Origin: Melieria omissa
Lineage: Eukaryota > Arthropoda > Insecta > Diptera > Ulidiidae
Assembly: GCA_963971225.1 (NCBI GenBank)
Contig: OZ020269.1
Location: 101,740,905 to 101,804,904 of the forward strand
Reading direction: 5' to 3'
DNA length: 64,000 nt
The notes below the pieces were generated by a model that was given only the letters and a program-made list of their open reading frames with translations, searched no databases and had not been told where the DNA came from. Position 1 is the first letter of the stretch. Each line of letters starts with the position of its first letter. Shown one piece after another: positions 23,812 to 36,956 of this stretch. The translations under genes and the position numbers were made by a program.

Positions 23812-25279
23812 TTTGTTTCCTCATACACATTTCATTCCTTATTAAAGAGAGTGAAATAAATTAATGGGTTTTCGATTACTAAAACATTGCATAAGACAAC
23901 AAAAAACTTGCCTACATTTAGGCGCATGATGAACAAAGTGATCAAAGAAAAGGTTGTGTGTGTTTCTGTGATTTTACAAACCAAAAATTTAAATGCAAAT
24001 TTAATCAGCAAACATTTCAAGATAAGGTATTCCGTTGATATTAGAAATGTCTAGTTTCAAAACACATTCAAGTTTTAAATAAATCTTCAATAACATATAG
24101 AAAAATAATACAATTTATTTGAATAATATTTGAGTTGGAAAGTTCCACTCAACTTGTCAGCCCCAACTCAAATGCGCAATAACATTCATTAGCACAACTG
24201 AGCCTGCGAACGCCTTAACGTATGCAAACAATCTCAACTTTCGTGTTACTTACGTTTTCATGCTGCAACCCACATCAGTCGCATATTTATTTTCACGCCA
24301 AAAATAGCTCACACGTCAAAGAATGGCCACAAAAAAATTACATTAATACCCCATAAAGTATGCTATAAATTTTTTGCATTTTTACATTCAACACAAATAC
24401 GCCGCCCACACAGTCTCAAACGCTCAGCAGGCGGCATATTTGTGTGGGCATTTGTTGTGCTTACAGGTGGCTGCGACGCCGACTGCACCTGTCCGCCCAC
24501 CAACCGCATCGAATACCGGTTCAAAGATGCAATTATTGTGTTGATGATTTTTATTATAACTCAACAGTTGCATGTTGACGGCAGCAGCGACGTTGTTGCC
24601 ACCGCCTCAACATTGGCTCACGTTTCACACAAAAACACGCAACAAATCGCACACAAAATTAACATAACCGTCCGTCCGCATGTCCTGCGCGCACAGCCAA
24701 CGCTGTCAAACTGTTCGAAAACAGGCGGTCAACTGACAGCCAGCCAGGCGACACTATTGTTGCTTTCGGCAGTCGTACAAGAGTGCGACAAAAAATGAAA
24801 ACACCTTTTTCAAAGTGTTATACTGATTGTTGACAGGAATTGTAGAAGAAGAGTTGAAGTCTGTACTGTGCCCAATCCTGTGCACTCGATAGATGTCGAG
24901 TACAGTACTGAAAATATGGGTCTTTCAGCTATCAAAACTTGTGAAAAAATCTTAAAATCGGCAAACATTTTATATTTTTTTACAACTTCAAAGCAAAAGT
25001 CCCAGTTAGTTAACTTGCACAGTATGGGCGAGTTTCTTCTGCCACTCACGAGCGGCGCACAGAGAGCGCACTTTCCAGGCTACATTCATGCAACGCGTTT
25101 ATCAGTCACCACCCAGTATGACAGTTTTCTGCGCGCCTTATAACACTTTAGCGGTGTCCTTATCAGTGTTGCCGGCTGACTGGAATTGAGTTGGCGTAAT
25201 TTTATTTTTCTCACTGTTTGCATTGTGGTGAAATTCGTAACGCTCTCTTAAGCGTTCTCTTACTTAATGAAAGATTGCT
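23812..25279. other. Non-coding unique region
   Basis: AT-rich; a more GC-rich patch at 24400-24800 has an open frame of 118 codons with no signal or domain I recognise, so I do not call it a gene. Confidence 0.45.
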
Positions 25280-27120
25280 AAATTTTTATTACTTTTGAAG
25301 GATTTTGAATTTAAATATAACAAAATCAATTCTAAATTACATTAAAACTCAATGAAAACTACATTAAAATTAATTTAATTAAAATTAAACTAAAACTTAA
25401 TAAAAATTAAAGTAAAATTAAATTAAAATCAAATTAAAATCAAAATTAAAATTACATTAAACTGAAAATTATTATTAAAATTAAATTAAAATTAAATTGA
25501 AATTAAATTAAAATTAAATTAAAATTAAATTAAAATTAAATTAAAATTAAATTAAAATTAAATTAAAATTAAAATTAAATTAAAATTAAATTAAAATTAA
25601 ATTAAAATTAAATTAAAATTAAATTAAAATTAAAATTAAATTAAAATTAAATTAAAATTAAATTAAAATTAAATTAAAATTAAATTAAAATTAAATTAAA
25701 ATTAAATTAAAATTAAATTAAAATTAAATTAAAATTAAATTAAAATTAAATTAAAATTAAATTAAAATTAAATTAAAATTAAATTAAAATTAAATTAAAA
25801 TTAAATTAAAATTAAATTAAAATTAAATTAAAATTAAATTAAAATTAAATTAAAATTAAATTAAAATTAAATTAAAATTAAATTAAAATTAAATTAAAAT
25901 TAAATTAAAATTAAATTAAAATTCAATTTAAATTAAAATTAAATTAAAATTAAATTAAAATTAAATTAAAATTAAATTAAAATTAAATTAAAATTAAATT
26001 TAAATTAAATTAAAATTAAATTAAAATTAAATTAAAATTAAATTAAAATTAAATTAAAATTAAATTAAAATTAAATTAAAATTAAATTAAAATTAAATTA
26101 AAATTAAATTAAAATTAAATTAAAATTAAATTAAAATTAAATTAAAATTAAATTAAAATTAAATTAAAATTAAATTAAAATTAAATTAAAATTAAATTAA
26201 AATTAAATTAAAATTAAATTAAAATTAAATTAAAATTAAATTAAAATTAAATTAAAATTAAATTAAAATTAAATTAAAATTAAATTAAAATTAAAATTAA
26301 ATTAAATTAAAATTAAATTAAAATTAAATTAAAATTAAATTAAAATTAAATTAAAATTAAATTAAATTAAAATTAAATTAAAATTAAATTAAAATTAAAT
26401 TAAAATTAAATTAAAATTAAATTAAAATTAAATTAAAATTAAATTAAAATTAAATTAAAATTAAATTAAAATTAAATTAAAATTAAATTAAAATTAAATT
26501 AAAATTAAATTAAAATTAAATTAAAATTAAATTAAAATTAAATTAAAATTAAATTAAAATTAAATTAAAATTAAATTAAAATTAAATTAAAATTAAATTA
26601 AAATTAAATTAAAATTAAATTAAAATTAAATTAAAATTAAATTAAAATTAAATTAAAATTAAATTAAAATTAAATTAAAATTAAAATTAAATTAAAATTA
26701 AATTAAAATTAAATTAAAATTAAATTAAAATTAAATTAAAATTAAATTAAAATTAAATTAAAATTAAATTAAAATTAAATTAAAATTAAATTAAAATTAA
26801 ATTAAAATTAAATTAAAATTAAATTAAAATTAAATTAAAATTAAATTAAAATTAAATTAAAATTAAAATTAAATTAAAATTAAATTAAAATTAAATTAAA
26901 ATTAAATCAAAATTAAATTAAAATTAAATTAAAATTAAATTCAAATTAAATTCAAATTAAATTAAAATTAAATTAAAATTAAATTAAAATTAAATTAAAA
27001 TTAAATTAAAATTAAATTAAAATTAAATTAAAATTAAATTAAAATTAAATTAAAATTAAATTAAAATTAAATTAAAATTAAATTAAATTAAATTCAAATC
27101 AAATTAAAATTAATATTAGA
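25280..27120. repeat. 11-bp minisatellite (ATTAAATTAAA)n, about 1.8 kb
   Basis: Near-perfect 11-bp period from about 25480 to 27080 (roughly 145 copies). Rare variants are a 6-bp or 5-bp unit slip (e.g. 25568, 26290, 26360, 26680) or single T/C substitutions (25923, 26907, 26942). The edges (25280-25480, 27080-27320) are degenerate versions of the same motif. Confidence 0.97.
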
Positions 27121-27904
27121 TTAAAAAGTAAAATTAAATTTAAATTAAATAAAAATTAAATTAAAATAAAATTAAATTTTAATGTTATTAAACTTTATTT
27201 TCAATTCAATTAAAATTAAATCAAAATTTGAAAAAATTTAATAGAATTATATGCATATGGCTCGAAAATACAATTGAATTAAAAATAATGTAATATTAAA
27301 TCAAAATTAATATTACTATTTACTTTTTTCTTACAGTCTTCTCAGTCCGCTCCTAAACAGTTTTCAAAGAAATATGCCAGACAAGTCAAATTAAAAACGC
27401 ATTCGGCCACAGGAGTTGAGCAATAATCAACATTTTTTTGTATTCTTTACCGACATGTAAACTACCCAAAATATCCTTTAACTATCCATCAGATAAACGC
27501 TGACTGATTGCAAAGCAAATGCCAACGTAATGCACAAAGGAAACACTCACGTCGACACGTGTCACAATTGCAATAAAGTAGTAGAAAAGAAACGGAAATA
27601 CGGGGAATGTAACGCGCAATTGGACTGACAGACAGACAGACAGGCGCGGGCAGACAACGAGCTCAGCAAGCAGCAAAAAATTACGGAAATTCGGTTTAAA
27701 GAAAAGAAAAATAAGAAAATCAAAGACTAAAAAAGTGTCTGCGAGACAAATTTAAGAACTGTCAAAGAAATTTAAGTGAAATTCCACATGAATGACTTTG
27801 AATTAGATTAAAATTTAAAAAATTCTGTATTGTACAAAAGACGTTTCTCTCTCCACAACAGAGATTCGATTAAATTATTTTTTTAGAATTTTTCTTGCTT
27901 GGAT
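27121..27904. other. AT-rich non-coding spacer
   Basis: Degenerate ATTAAA-type sequence grading into unique sequence; a short (CAGA)n run near 27626-27642. Confidence 0.5.
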
Positions 27905-28500
27905 ATCTGGAAAATCTTAAGTCAGCCAATGTTACAACTAACTAAGGATTCTTCTTCAAGGTTAAGATCCTTGACTGGCCTCTACATCCATCCATCTATC
28001 TTTAACATTCTTTGAAATCTTCAATCAGCCAACTTTAGAGGCTAACTACCGATTCTACTACAGTTAAATTCTTGACTGGCCCCTCTTTAATTATTTTGCT
28101 AATTACTAACTAAAGATTTTACTTAGGCTGTGAATATTGACTGGTCCCTCTATCCATCCATCTATCTTTTAAAATTTTGAAAATTAGCCAACTCAAGATT
28201 TGGGAGCACAATATATCACTTCCGGTCTCAATGCAACAAACCCCATTTAATTCTTTTCCAACTAAAGATTTTACTTAGGCTGCGAATCTTGACTGTGTAC
28301 ATGCATCCATTCATCTTTAACAATCCTTCAAATCTTACATAAGCCAAATTTAGAGACTAACTATCGATTCTACTAGATTTAAATTCTTGGCTGGACCGTC
28401 TTTAATTATTTTACTAATGACTAACTAAAGATTTTACTTAGGTGGCGAATGTTGACTGGTCCCTTCATCCATTCATCCATCCATCTTTAACAATCTTGAA
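27905..28500. repeat. ~315-bp tandem repeat, about two copies
   Basis: TTAGAG(A/G)CTAACTA(C/T)CGATTCTACTA recurs at 28034 and 28349, with shared downstream blocks AACTAAAGATTTTACTTAGG, TTGACTGG(T/C)CCCT and (ATCC)n/CATCTATC. Confidence 0.85.
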
Positions 28501-29944
28501 AATCTTGAAACTCCAACTTTTTAAACAAGCTTAACCCCGATTTTTTTTTATTTTGAAGACTCATGAATGGATTGAGTGAAGCCTTATCACAGGACACCGA
28601 CTCTTAGTAAATGTTGAAAGGACTGCCGAAGCATTTTCACTCTACAACCATGGTCACAGGCAGATAACTCAAGAGTTGAGTAGACCTGCCACTTATTGAC
28701 AATTGGCATTTCGTGAGCGTTTGGTTCCAACCCTGTAGCCATGAATCACACCCACTTACAAACATATCCCAAAACCAAACTCTCAACTCTCTTACCTTTT
28801 CTGATATTCAAAACACCCTTAATTCCATATACATTTGTGCCAATACTTACCCTTCCCGAGTGTCTGTGTGTCTGTGTGTGTGTTATTTATTGACAACTTC
28901 ACCCTGCGCCCAGGATTAGTGCAAATGAATTGCCGCAATATTACTAAGATTTGTGCAAATAAACGAAAATCTTTCCTTTCCGAATAGCAACGCCTGAAAA
29001 TAATCAACCTTAGTGAATTGCGTGTGAGCCCAATGTCAAAACGTTTAGGACAGGTGACCGTTGCAGCACGTTTGAGTGTCATTGGCTGCGGTGAGGGTTA
29101 GCACCGGCCAACGCACCGGCACGTGTCGTCCTTAGACTGAATCGTCAGTTGGTGACAAATAACTAAATATGTGCAGAAAAACAATCCAGATGTAGTTGCG
29201 TAAGTTAAGGGAGATTTCAACGTCAATGACACAAGTAAAGGAATTAACTGGCATAACTTAATGAAATCAAATGTTGGGAATTATTGGGGAAGTAAAAAAA
29301 TTGAAACGAGTTTGTGTTAATAATGGAAATTATTTATACTAAAAATGGGGAGAATTGCAAAATATTGTGAATGCAGAAAGGAATATTTTGAAGTTTTGAA
29401 ATTTGAGTTTACATGAAGCTTTTCATACGATTCGAAAACAAAATGAAGTGAACTTTGTCATGGAATGTTTTTGAACTTTCTTGGTAATCTAAAGAAATTG
29501 TTAGAATGGAATTATGAGGAAAAGTATGATAAAAGTAAAATGTAATTTTTTTTATATTTTGAAGGATTATTTTAAAGTTGGTCACAAGAAGGTTGAGTTT
29601 GCTTTTTAACGACTTCTAGCTGAATAAAAACGGTAATGCACTTGTCCTGCATTCTCTAGAAGAAGGAAGACACACCTGGGTAACTTCTGTTTGACAAGAG
29701 TCGAGTCGAGTGTTTTGTCAATAGTAGTCGGGATCTAGTCGACAGGACTATTCACAGTCGACTAGGCTTCGTAAGGATCTCAAACTGGTACATGTGAGAG
29801 TGAGAGGTTTTAAGTTCTATTGTCTTATTTAAGTTCTATCTCATTGTCTCATTGCCTTTATGGACTAAGACAGCCACCTTGAAGACCCCACCCCTACCTA
29901 CCTACTCAGAATTACTTAGAATTTACAAGTTAAAGAATTTCCTC
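28501..29944. other. Non-coding unique region
   Basis: No convincing gene. Short GT run near 28862-28880. Confidence 0.45.
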
Positions 29945-29948
29945 TTAA

Positions 29949-30031
29949 CCCTTTCCGACATGAAAATAAACCCGTTCTGTATGAATTGTATGGGCTATAG
30001 TCCAATATATTGGACATTGTGACTGAAAGGG
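29949..30031. mobile_element. 83-bp piggyBac-type MITE with TTAA target duplication
   Basis: Element CCCTTTCCGACATG ... CATTGTGACTGAAAGGG has CCCTTTC inverted ends and is flanked on both sides by TTAA (29945-29948, 30032-30035), the hallmark of piggyBac insertions. It has a central palindrome CCAATATATTGG. Confidence 0.75.
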
Positions 30032-30039
30032 TTAAAATT

Positions 30040-31230
30040 ATTCGAAAAATATAAATTTTGTATAGGAAATTGTTTGAATTTTTACATAAAAGTTGGAGCT
30101 TTCATTGAAAGCGTCGATCTGGAAAATTATGACTTAGACATATTAAAAAAATATATTTCGTAATTGATAAAAAATTCTTGGTCTTTTCAAGCATATAGCA
30201 TTTTTTATAGAAAATACTTTTATTTTTATTAAAGAGCGAAGGACGAGTTTTTCACAGTTTTTTAAAGTAAATATTGTGAATTTTTTCACAGAGCCGCAGA
30301 AGAATAAAAGTCTCAACTACGTTTTCAAAAATATTTAAAATTTTTTATAGAAAATACTCTGATTTTTTATTAAAGAGCCAAAGACGCCTTTTTTTAATTT
30401 TTTTATAGAAAATTTTTTGAATTTTTTCACAAAGCCAAAGGCGTAGAGAAGAATTACAAAATAAAAATTTACTCTTTCAAGTTTCTTCAAATTCAAAAAT
30501 ACTTCATACAAGGTTTTTTGTAGCAAATATTTTGAATTTTTATTACAGAACTAAAGACGAGTACAACTCTTAACTATGAACTTAACTTTGCTTAAAGAAA
30601 CGTAACAGAGACATATTGAAGAAACGAAGATTTTGTTTTTAAGTTTCTTCAAATTCAAAAATGCAAGCTTTTGGAAGTAAATATTTTGTATTTTTTTACA
30701 AAGTAAAAGCCTCAACTATGAACTTTGAGTTAAAAGAACGTAGCGAAGAATTACAAAGCAAATATTTACTCTTTCAAGTTTTTTCAAATTCAAAAATACT
30801 TCATACAAGGTTTTTTGTAGCTAATATTTTAAATTTTTATTTCAGAGCTAAAGACGAGTACAACTCTTAACTATGAACTTAACTTTGCTTAAAGAAACGT
30901 AACGAAAAAATATTGAAAAAGTGAAAATTTTCTTTTCACTTTCTTCAAATTCAAACATTTTTAATGCAAGATTTTTTAAGTAAATATTTTGTGTTTTTTT
31001 CACAAGGGCAAAGACGAGTAAAAGCCTCAACTATTAAATAAAAATATAAAAATATAAAAATATATTTATAAAATATTAATAAAATACTAAAAAAACAAAA
31101 CTTTACAATGGTGAAAAACTTTTTTTTTTAAAAGAATCTTTTGAGTTACATAATAAATTCTTTATTATATTTGGAAATTTTTTTCACGAGTAAAAGTCTT
31201 AAATATATACATTGAGTTAAAAAAACTATG
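30040..31230. repeat. AT-rich tandem repeat, ~150-bp units in a ~300-bp higher-order pattern
   Basis: Landmark AAAGACGAGTACAACTCTTA and the following ACTATGAACTTAACTTTGC occur at about 30552 and 30853 (301 bp apart). Weaker versions (GAGCCAAAGACG, AAGTAAAAGCCTCAACTA, GGCAAAGACGAGTAAAAGCC) occur at about 30290, 30376, 30700 and 31006. Confidence 0.8.
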
Positions 31231-32500
31231 ACAAGAAACATATTTCTTTTTAATTTACTTCTTCAAGGTGAAAAGATTTTCTTCAAATAATTTGAGAATA
31301 TTAAAAATTCCCACAGGAATTTTGGAGGTTTTTGTTCATATCCAAAAATGATTGGAAGCTTCCGTTAAGACCTACGAGGTAGAAAATTATGTCGATGCAA
31401 TATTGAAGAATAATAATTGAGATCTTGCAAGCTTATAGGAAGTTAGTAGCTTGATAATATATTTCGAAAATAATACGAAATTTTTGAACAATAATTTGTT
31501 TTGGATTTTTTTGGTCGAGGAGATAATGGTCGTTGGTCAGTTTTTTCCATTTCCCATAATAAATGAAAATAATATGGGTCCATTTCCCATAATAAATGAA
31601 AATAATATGGGCATAAATATTAAAGAAGTCAGCTCAGTAATTTAGCGTGAAGTACACTGGGCTCCCAACCTAGAGGTTGTGTGTTCGATTTCTGAAAATT
31701 TTGCCTTATTCTAGTTGTTTCTTAGCAAATCCACATTAACTAATAAAATCCATTACCTTGTGACAAGTTCCTATCCCTCAGATACGCAAAGGATACTAAA
31801 ATTTAACTAAATTGAAAAATATTCACCATACGGAAACGTCTCTCCTAGAGAACAATAAATGACAGCTTCATGATCTACGACTATTTGCCATAACCTAAGC
31901 ATCCACCAGGACAGACTTTTAATTGATTATCGCAAGTAGATAGTAAAAACCTCCATAAAGAACTTTGAATTCAACGTATTCAATAGGAATAAATATTAAA
32001 ATTAAGCGTAACTCTTTTTAAAATAAAACAAAAAACAAAGTAGGAGAAGCAAATTTGGCTTTTTTCCAATCTCTATAAAGTTGTTTCACCATATACGAAA
32101 TTTTGTTGTTGTAAGAAATTCTTTGATTTTTCTTTTAGAACCAAATTAAAGGTCCTAAGTCTTGTAGCTGAAATGTAATTTGCAAAGTTGTCTACAGTTT
32201 TAATGAAGAAAAAATAACTGACTGACCTAAAAAGAAAAAAAAGAGATGTAAATTTAAAAAACCTTTACAAAAAGCTACTCATTAAGAAAACTTCAAAAGT
32301 TTCATGTTCTTTAGTTAAAATCCTAAAAAAAAATTCTTATAAGAACAAATCTTGCGTCTCGATTTCATATGCAAATAACAATCATAATATTTTCTTTGAA
32401 CACACCAAAAACTTTCCAATTTATCGCAATTTCGCGCGTTAAGATATCAACCACAAAATAAGCGTTCATTGCAAATTTCATTTTGCAAAAAGTCAACATC
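31231..32500. other. AT-rich non-coding; small 33-bp direct duplication
   Basis: CCATTTCCCATAATAAATGA followed by AAATAATATGGG is duplicated in tandem at about 31548-31612. Otherwise nothing recognised. Confidence 0.5.
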
Positions 32501-33663
32501 TCAAATATGCAACTTACACGTTTTTTTCATGAAACATAACGAGAACGTACAAAAAAAAAAACATACGAAAAAATGCTAAATTGTGAGAGTGCAAAAGAAG
32601 AAAAATATGATTATGAATATCATAAAAGCGCCTTTTCTCACATTATTCCTAATCCGCAGCGGCGGCGCCACTCGCGTCACCACCAACAGTGTGTGTCACG
32701 TTGCGCCGCTGCTCTCACCCAGAAAAGAAAAAAACACTGCTCTCGCCTCGGTGCATTTCCTTCCTGCAACCAGCCAAACACAGCAAGCAGTCGACAACCA
32801 ACCAGCAGCCAACAGCCAGGAGCCCCTGCGCTGCTGTTAATGTTATCCTTAATGCCATTTTCATGTGCATGACATGATGACGACAAATTCTCGTGCAACC
32901 TGACACTAGCTGAGATTCCTACAAATTCCTTCTTATTTCTCCTGCTTATTTTCTTATGCCATTCTATTCTCTCCGACGACTTGCATCTTTCGTTCGTGCG
33001 CGTTGTGTTCGTTTTGCCCGGCAAACGCAAACTTGCATGCATGCATACTTAAAGGGATGTGTGTGCAGGACGTTGGCAGCGCCGGAAATACGTGGCAAGG
33101 GTTTAAGGAATTTTCCTCATTTCGAAAATTCTCTGTCGACACGAATGTGCAAATGGCAGTTACACACTCAAAATAAGTACAACTTTCATTTGGCTCTTTT
33201 TTCGTCGACGAACACACATGAGGGGACAAGCTGTGGGTACGCCACCGTCGCCAAGGCAGAACGGCCGGGCAAAGTGTGAAATTGCGAAAGCTGAAACTGA
33301 GTGGAGTAAAGGTGCAAGGCGGAGCAGTGGGTAGAGCCGAGTTGCAATCCTGTGAAAATTCGTAATGCAGAGATTTACGTTAATTCTGAGATTTCTACTG
33401 AGACTTTTAGCAAACGTAATGAATACGTTTGAGCGGTGTTAAGCCCAGCCATGACAAGTGCTGCACAATGATATTTAAAAAATAAATGTCACATATGTTG
33501 AACGGAGGGTTTGAACTCCCCCTGTTTTAACCACAGCTTCAGTATCTTCCAAGTCTTCTTTTTCAATAAAAAAAATTCACCAAAACCAGAACTGATCTAA
33601 GCAGAAAAAGAAGCAAGGTTGTCCGATTTGAATAACGTTGCAATATATAACAGTTATCTCTAA
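32501..33663. other. Non-coding unique island
   Basis: GC-richer patch (32640-33300) with overlapping short frames on both strands but no consistent protein features; could be regulatory. A GAACGGAGGGTTTGAACTCC fragment near 33500 resembles the MITE family interior. Confidence 0.45.
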
Positions 33664-34868
33664 ACTTAGACTTAGACTTAGACTTAGACTTAGACTTAGA
33701 CTTAGACTTAGACTTAGACTTAGTCTTAGACTTAGACTTAGACTTAGACTTAGACTTAGACTTAGACTTAGACTTAGACTTAGACTTAGACTTAGACTTA
33801 GACTTAGACTTAGACTTAGACTTAGACTTAGACTTAGACTTAGACTTAGACTTAGACTTAGACTTAGACTTAGACTTAGACTTAGACTTAGACTTAGACT
33901 TAGACTTAGACTTAGACTTAGACTTAGACTTAGACTTAGACTTAGACTTAGACTTAGACTTAGACTTAGACTTAGACTTAGACTTAGACTTAGACTTAGA
34001 CTTAGACTTAGACTTAGACTTAGACTTAGACTTAGACTTAGACTTAGACTTAGACTTAGACTTAGACTTAGACTTAGACTTAGACTTAGACTTAGACTTA
34101 GACTTAGACTTAGACTTAGACTTAGACTTAGACTTAGACTTAGACTTAGACTTAGACTTAGACTTAGACTTAGACTTAGACTTAGACTTAGACTTAGACT
34201 TAGACTTAGACTTAGACTTAGACTTAGACTTAGACTTAGACTTAGACTTAGACTTAGACTTAGACTTAGACTTAGACTTAGACTTAGACTTAGACTTAGA
34301 CTTAGACTTAGACTTAGACTTAGACTTAGACTTAGACTTAGACTTAGACTTAGACTTAGACTTAGACTTAGACTTAGACTTAGACTTAGACTTAGACTTA
34401 GACTTAGACTTAGACTTAGACTTAGACTTAGACTTAGACTTAGACTTAGACTTAGACTTAGACTTAGACTTAGACTTAGACTTAGACTTAGACTTAGACT
34501 TAGACTTAGACTTAGACTTAGACTTAGACTTAGACTTAGACTTAGACTTAGACTTAGACTTAGACTTAGACTTAGACTTAGACTTAGACTTAGACTTAGA
34601 CTTAGACTTAGACTTAGACTTAGACTTAGACTTAGACTTAGACTTAGACTTAGACTTAGACTTAGACTTAGACTTAGACTTAGACTTAGACTTAGACTTA
34701 GACTTAGACTTAGACTTAGACTTAGACTTAGACTTAGACTTAGACTTAGACTTAGACTTAAACTTAGACTTAGACTTAGACTTAGACTTAGACTTAGACT
34801 TAGACTTAGACTTAGACTTAGACTTAGACTTAGACTTAGACTTAGACTTAGACTTAGACTTAGACTTA
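33664..34868. repeat. (TTAGAC)n hexanucleotide array, about 200 copies
   Basis: An uninterrupted 1.2-kb array with only two visible substitutions (T for A at 33724, A for G at 34761). The Leu-Arg repeat reading frame across it is a by-product of a 6-bp period and not a gene. Confidence 0.98.
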
Positions 34869-35046
34869 CAAATTTTTCATAAAAATATTTTCCTCTTACA
34901 GTGTTTACGGCATTTATTTTTCTAAATTTATTCCACGTTTAAAAATAAAACGAATTTTATACGTGTTTTTGACATTTGCAAGCCGTTTTTTCCACTTTGG
35001 ACTTTACGACAGTAAACTTACAAATTATCTCTTTGGGGCATAACAA

Positions 35047-35338
35047 TAATAATAATAAATAATTGATTGGCACAACAGCCCGCTTACGCGAGACTAAGGC
35101 TTAGCTTCCCGCAGCCACCCGTGTTGTGCGTGTGAAATTGTACGCGGGTGGGAGGGACCTACAGTTTTATGGCGGTTCCGAACAGCAGGTTGGGAGCTTT
35201 TTCATAGGCAATTTTTACTCTCAGAGGTTTGCCATTTCCGTTATTTTTCTTAGGTATTACTGCAGTATTCGAACTTGCGTTGCTCTGTATTCGACTCGCT
35301 GGACCGCGCACTAACCAACTGAGCCACGGCGGCTGCCA
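35047..35338 (-). mobile_element. tRNA-derived SINE, copy 2, with 8-bp target duplication
   Basis: Same family as 19828-20175: head GCAGCCGCCGTGGCTCAGTT (reverse strand), B-box-like AAGTTCGAATACT, shared body, and a 3' tail of (ATT)n. Flanked by CATAACAA at 35039-35046 and 35339-35346. It is shorter than copy 1, lacking about 35 bp around the CTGAGAGGACAGCC block. Confidence 0.88.
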
Positions 35339-35383
35339 CATAACAACAGAGGCCAAATTGGAATCCAGAATTTTAGCAGCGCT

Positions 35384-35529
35384 CAGTGACGCACAAAGGA
35401 TTAATTTTGAGGAGATTTTGCCTACAACTTTTGAGTCCATTACCATTTGGAACCACATTTTTTACCAAAAGTGTTCGTATTTTGGCAGTGTGGTTTAAAC
35501 CCCCAAAACCCCGTCTGTATGCGCCACTG
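35384..35529 (+). mobile_element. hAT-type MITE, copy 2
   Basis: Ends CAGTGACGCACAAAGG and (reverse complement) CAGTGGCGCATACAG; interior GGAACCACATTTTTTACCA and GTTTAAACCCCCAAAACCCC match copy 1. The flanks GCAGCGCT / GGAGCTTT match at 5 of 8 positions. Confidence 0.75.
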
Positions 35530-36228
35530 GGAGCTTTACTAAATTTTCTCTCAAAGCCTGGACTTACAAATATTCTTTAAGTCCATAAAAGAGACACAGG
35601 TTACAGTGCACTTTTCCCCATCAATTATAATAACTTCCTTCCTGTATAGATTTTTGTTTTAGAAATAAAAAAGCACAATGAAATCATCTAAATTTTTTTA
35701 AGGAATTTTTATTCATATTAAATAAATATTAACGCTTTATATATAAATTCTTACTTTGCTGATTTCATATTTGAGCAAAAAAAAATTCAAAATTTGGCAT
35801 TGCTTTCAGCTCTTCAACGGCAACGCTGTCCTGACAAATTTTCCACTTCCGCACGACACGGGCGGCCAAGTATTGTTTCAAGAGGCGTGAAAATGATGAA
35901 GTGTACACGTTATAAATCATGAATCATAATAGGCAAGCAGCCAATTTTCGCGCTCACCACAACGAATCGGTAAAAGCGAAATAACGAAAAGGCCAAAGTG
36001 ACGTTGTGACGGCAGCTATGGAAATTCGGTGCATTTTCTTGCATGTTCCAACTTTTGGCAGTGCATCAAAAGCAAATAAAATCTACGCATTTATGAGGCG
36101 CTATTAACCGCAACGGCCACGCCCATTTTGGCTATTTACGCGCGGCCTCGGAGTGCATTGACTTTGCCGCCTATGTGTTTGTGTGTGTGTGTGTATGATT
36201 TTTATAGTTTTTTAACTGAAGTGTGACT
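35530..36228. other. Non-coding unique stretch
   Basis: A moderately GC-rich patch at 35810-36170 and (GT)n at 36175-36194; no gene recognised. Confidence 0.5.
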
Positions 36229-36232
36229 TTAA

Positions 36233-36369
36233 CCCTTCTATAACCATCACCCTTATGTTTTTTTCGTTATCTTCTTTTCCTATTTTTTAATGCTCGAAAT
36301 GCAATCATGAAATTGTAACTGTGTATTGTTTAAGAATTTCATGTGAAACACTCAAATGTCATGAAAGGG
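36233..36369. mobile_element. Possible TTAA-flanked piggyBac-type MITE
   Basis: CCCTTCTATAACC at the left and CATGAAAGGG at the right, flanked by TTAA (36229-36232, 36370-36373). The right TTAA is directly followed by CCCATTT, the start of a satellite-like unit. Ends are only short inverted repeats. Confidence 0.45.
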
Positions 36370-36373
36370 TTAA

Positions 36374-36956
36374 CCCATTTATTGTGCACGGCCTCCTTCG
36401 GCTCCTTGCACAAGAATTGTGCGCTAGCTCTGCAATCCTTTGGCATTTTTGTCTTGTGTGTACCCTACACTGGGTATACCAAGACTTTTGGACATGACCT
36501 GAGTCTTGCCATGAATGAAGAAGGTGTTGTTAATATAGTAAAAAATTCATAAATATTTAAAACACAGAGGCATGCAACTAACTACAAAATATTCTTCGAA
36601 GACTCTTCTTTCATAAAAATTTTTTTTTAATATGCAACGATGAAATCCGGGACCTTGAAATCTTCCAACCCGTGTAAAATTGTTCCTGAACTCTTCCTTT
36701 CGTCAGAACTTATCAGAAGTAAGTAGGATTACGTAAGAAACTTTAACACGTCAATACATCAGTTTGGGTTCAACTTTCTTGCAAATCTTAAAACTTATAG
36801 TTAATACAAAAGTTTTTGAAAATTCACTGGTGGGGAGTACGGAACTTACTAAAAGTGGAAGCCCCAACATTGCTTTACATATATGAACATTTTTGCAGCT
36901 GAACAAATAATAACAAACATCATCTGAATGTGACTTTTTGTGACTGTAAATGCTTT
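36374..36956. other. Non-coding stretch before satellite
   Basis: Includes an open frame of 69 codons at 36343-36552 without recognisable features. Confidence 0.4.

Noticed and set aside
24442..24798. 118-codon frame in a GC-richer patch
   Set aside because: No signal peptide, domain, conserved motif or splice partners; composition resembles neighbouring non-coding islands.
32573..33279. Cluster of overlapping frames on both strands
   Set aside because: No frame has features of a protein and the strands are equally open; treated as a non-coding island.
33638..34882. 414-codon open frame of Leu-Arg repeats
   Set aside because: A direct consequence of a stop-free hexamer array; no start context, domain or codon signature of a gene.
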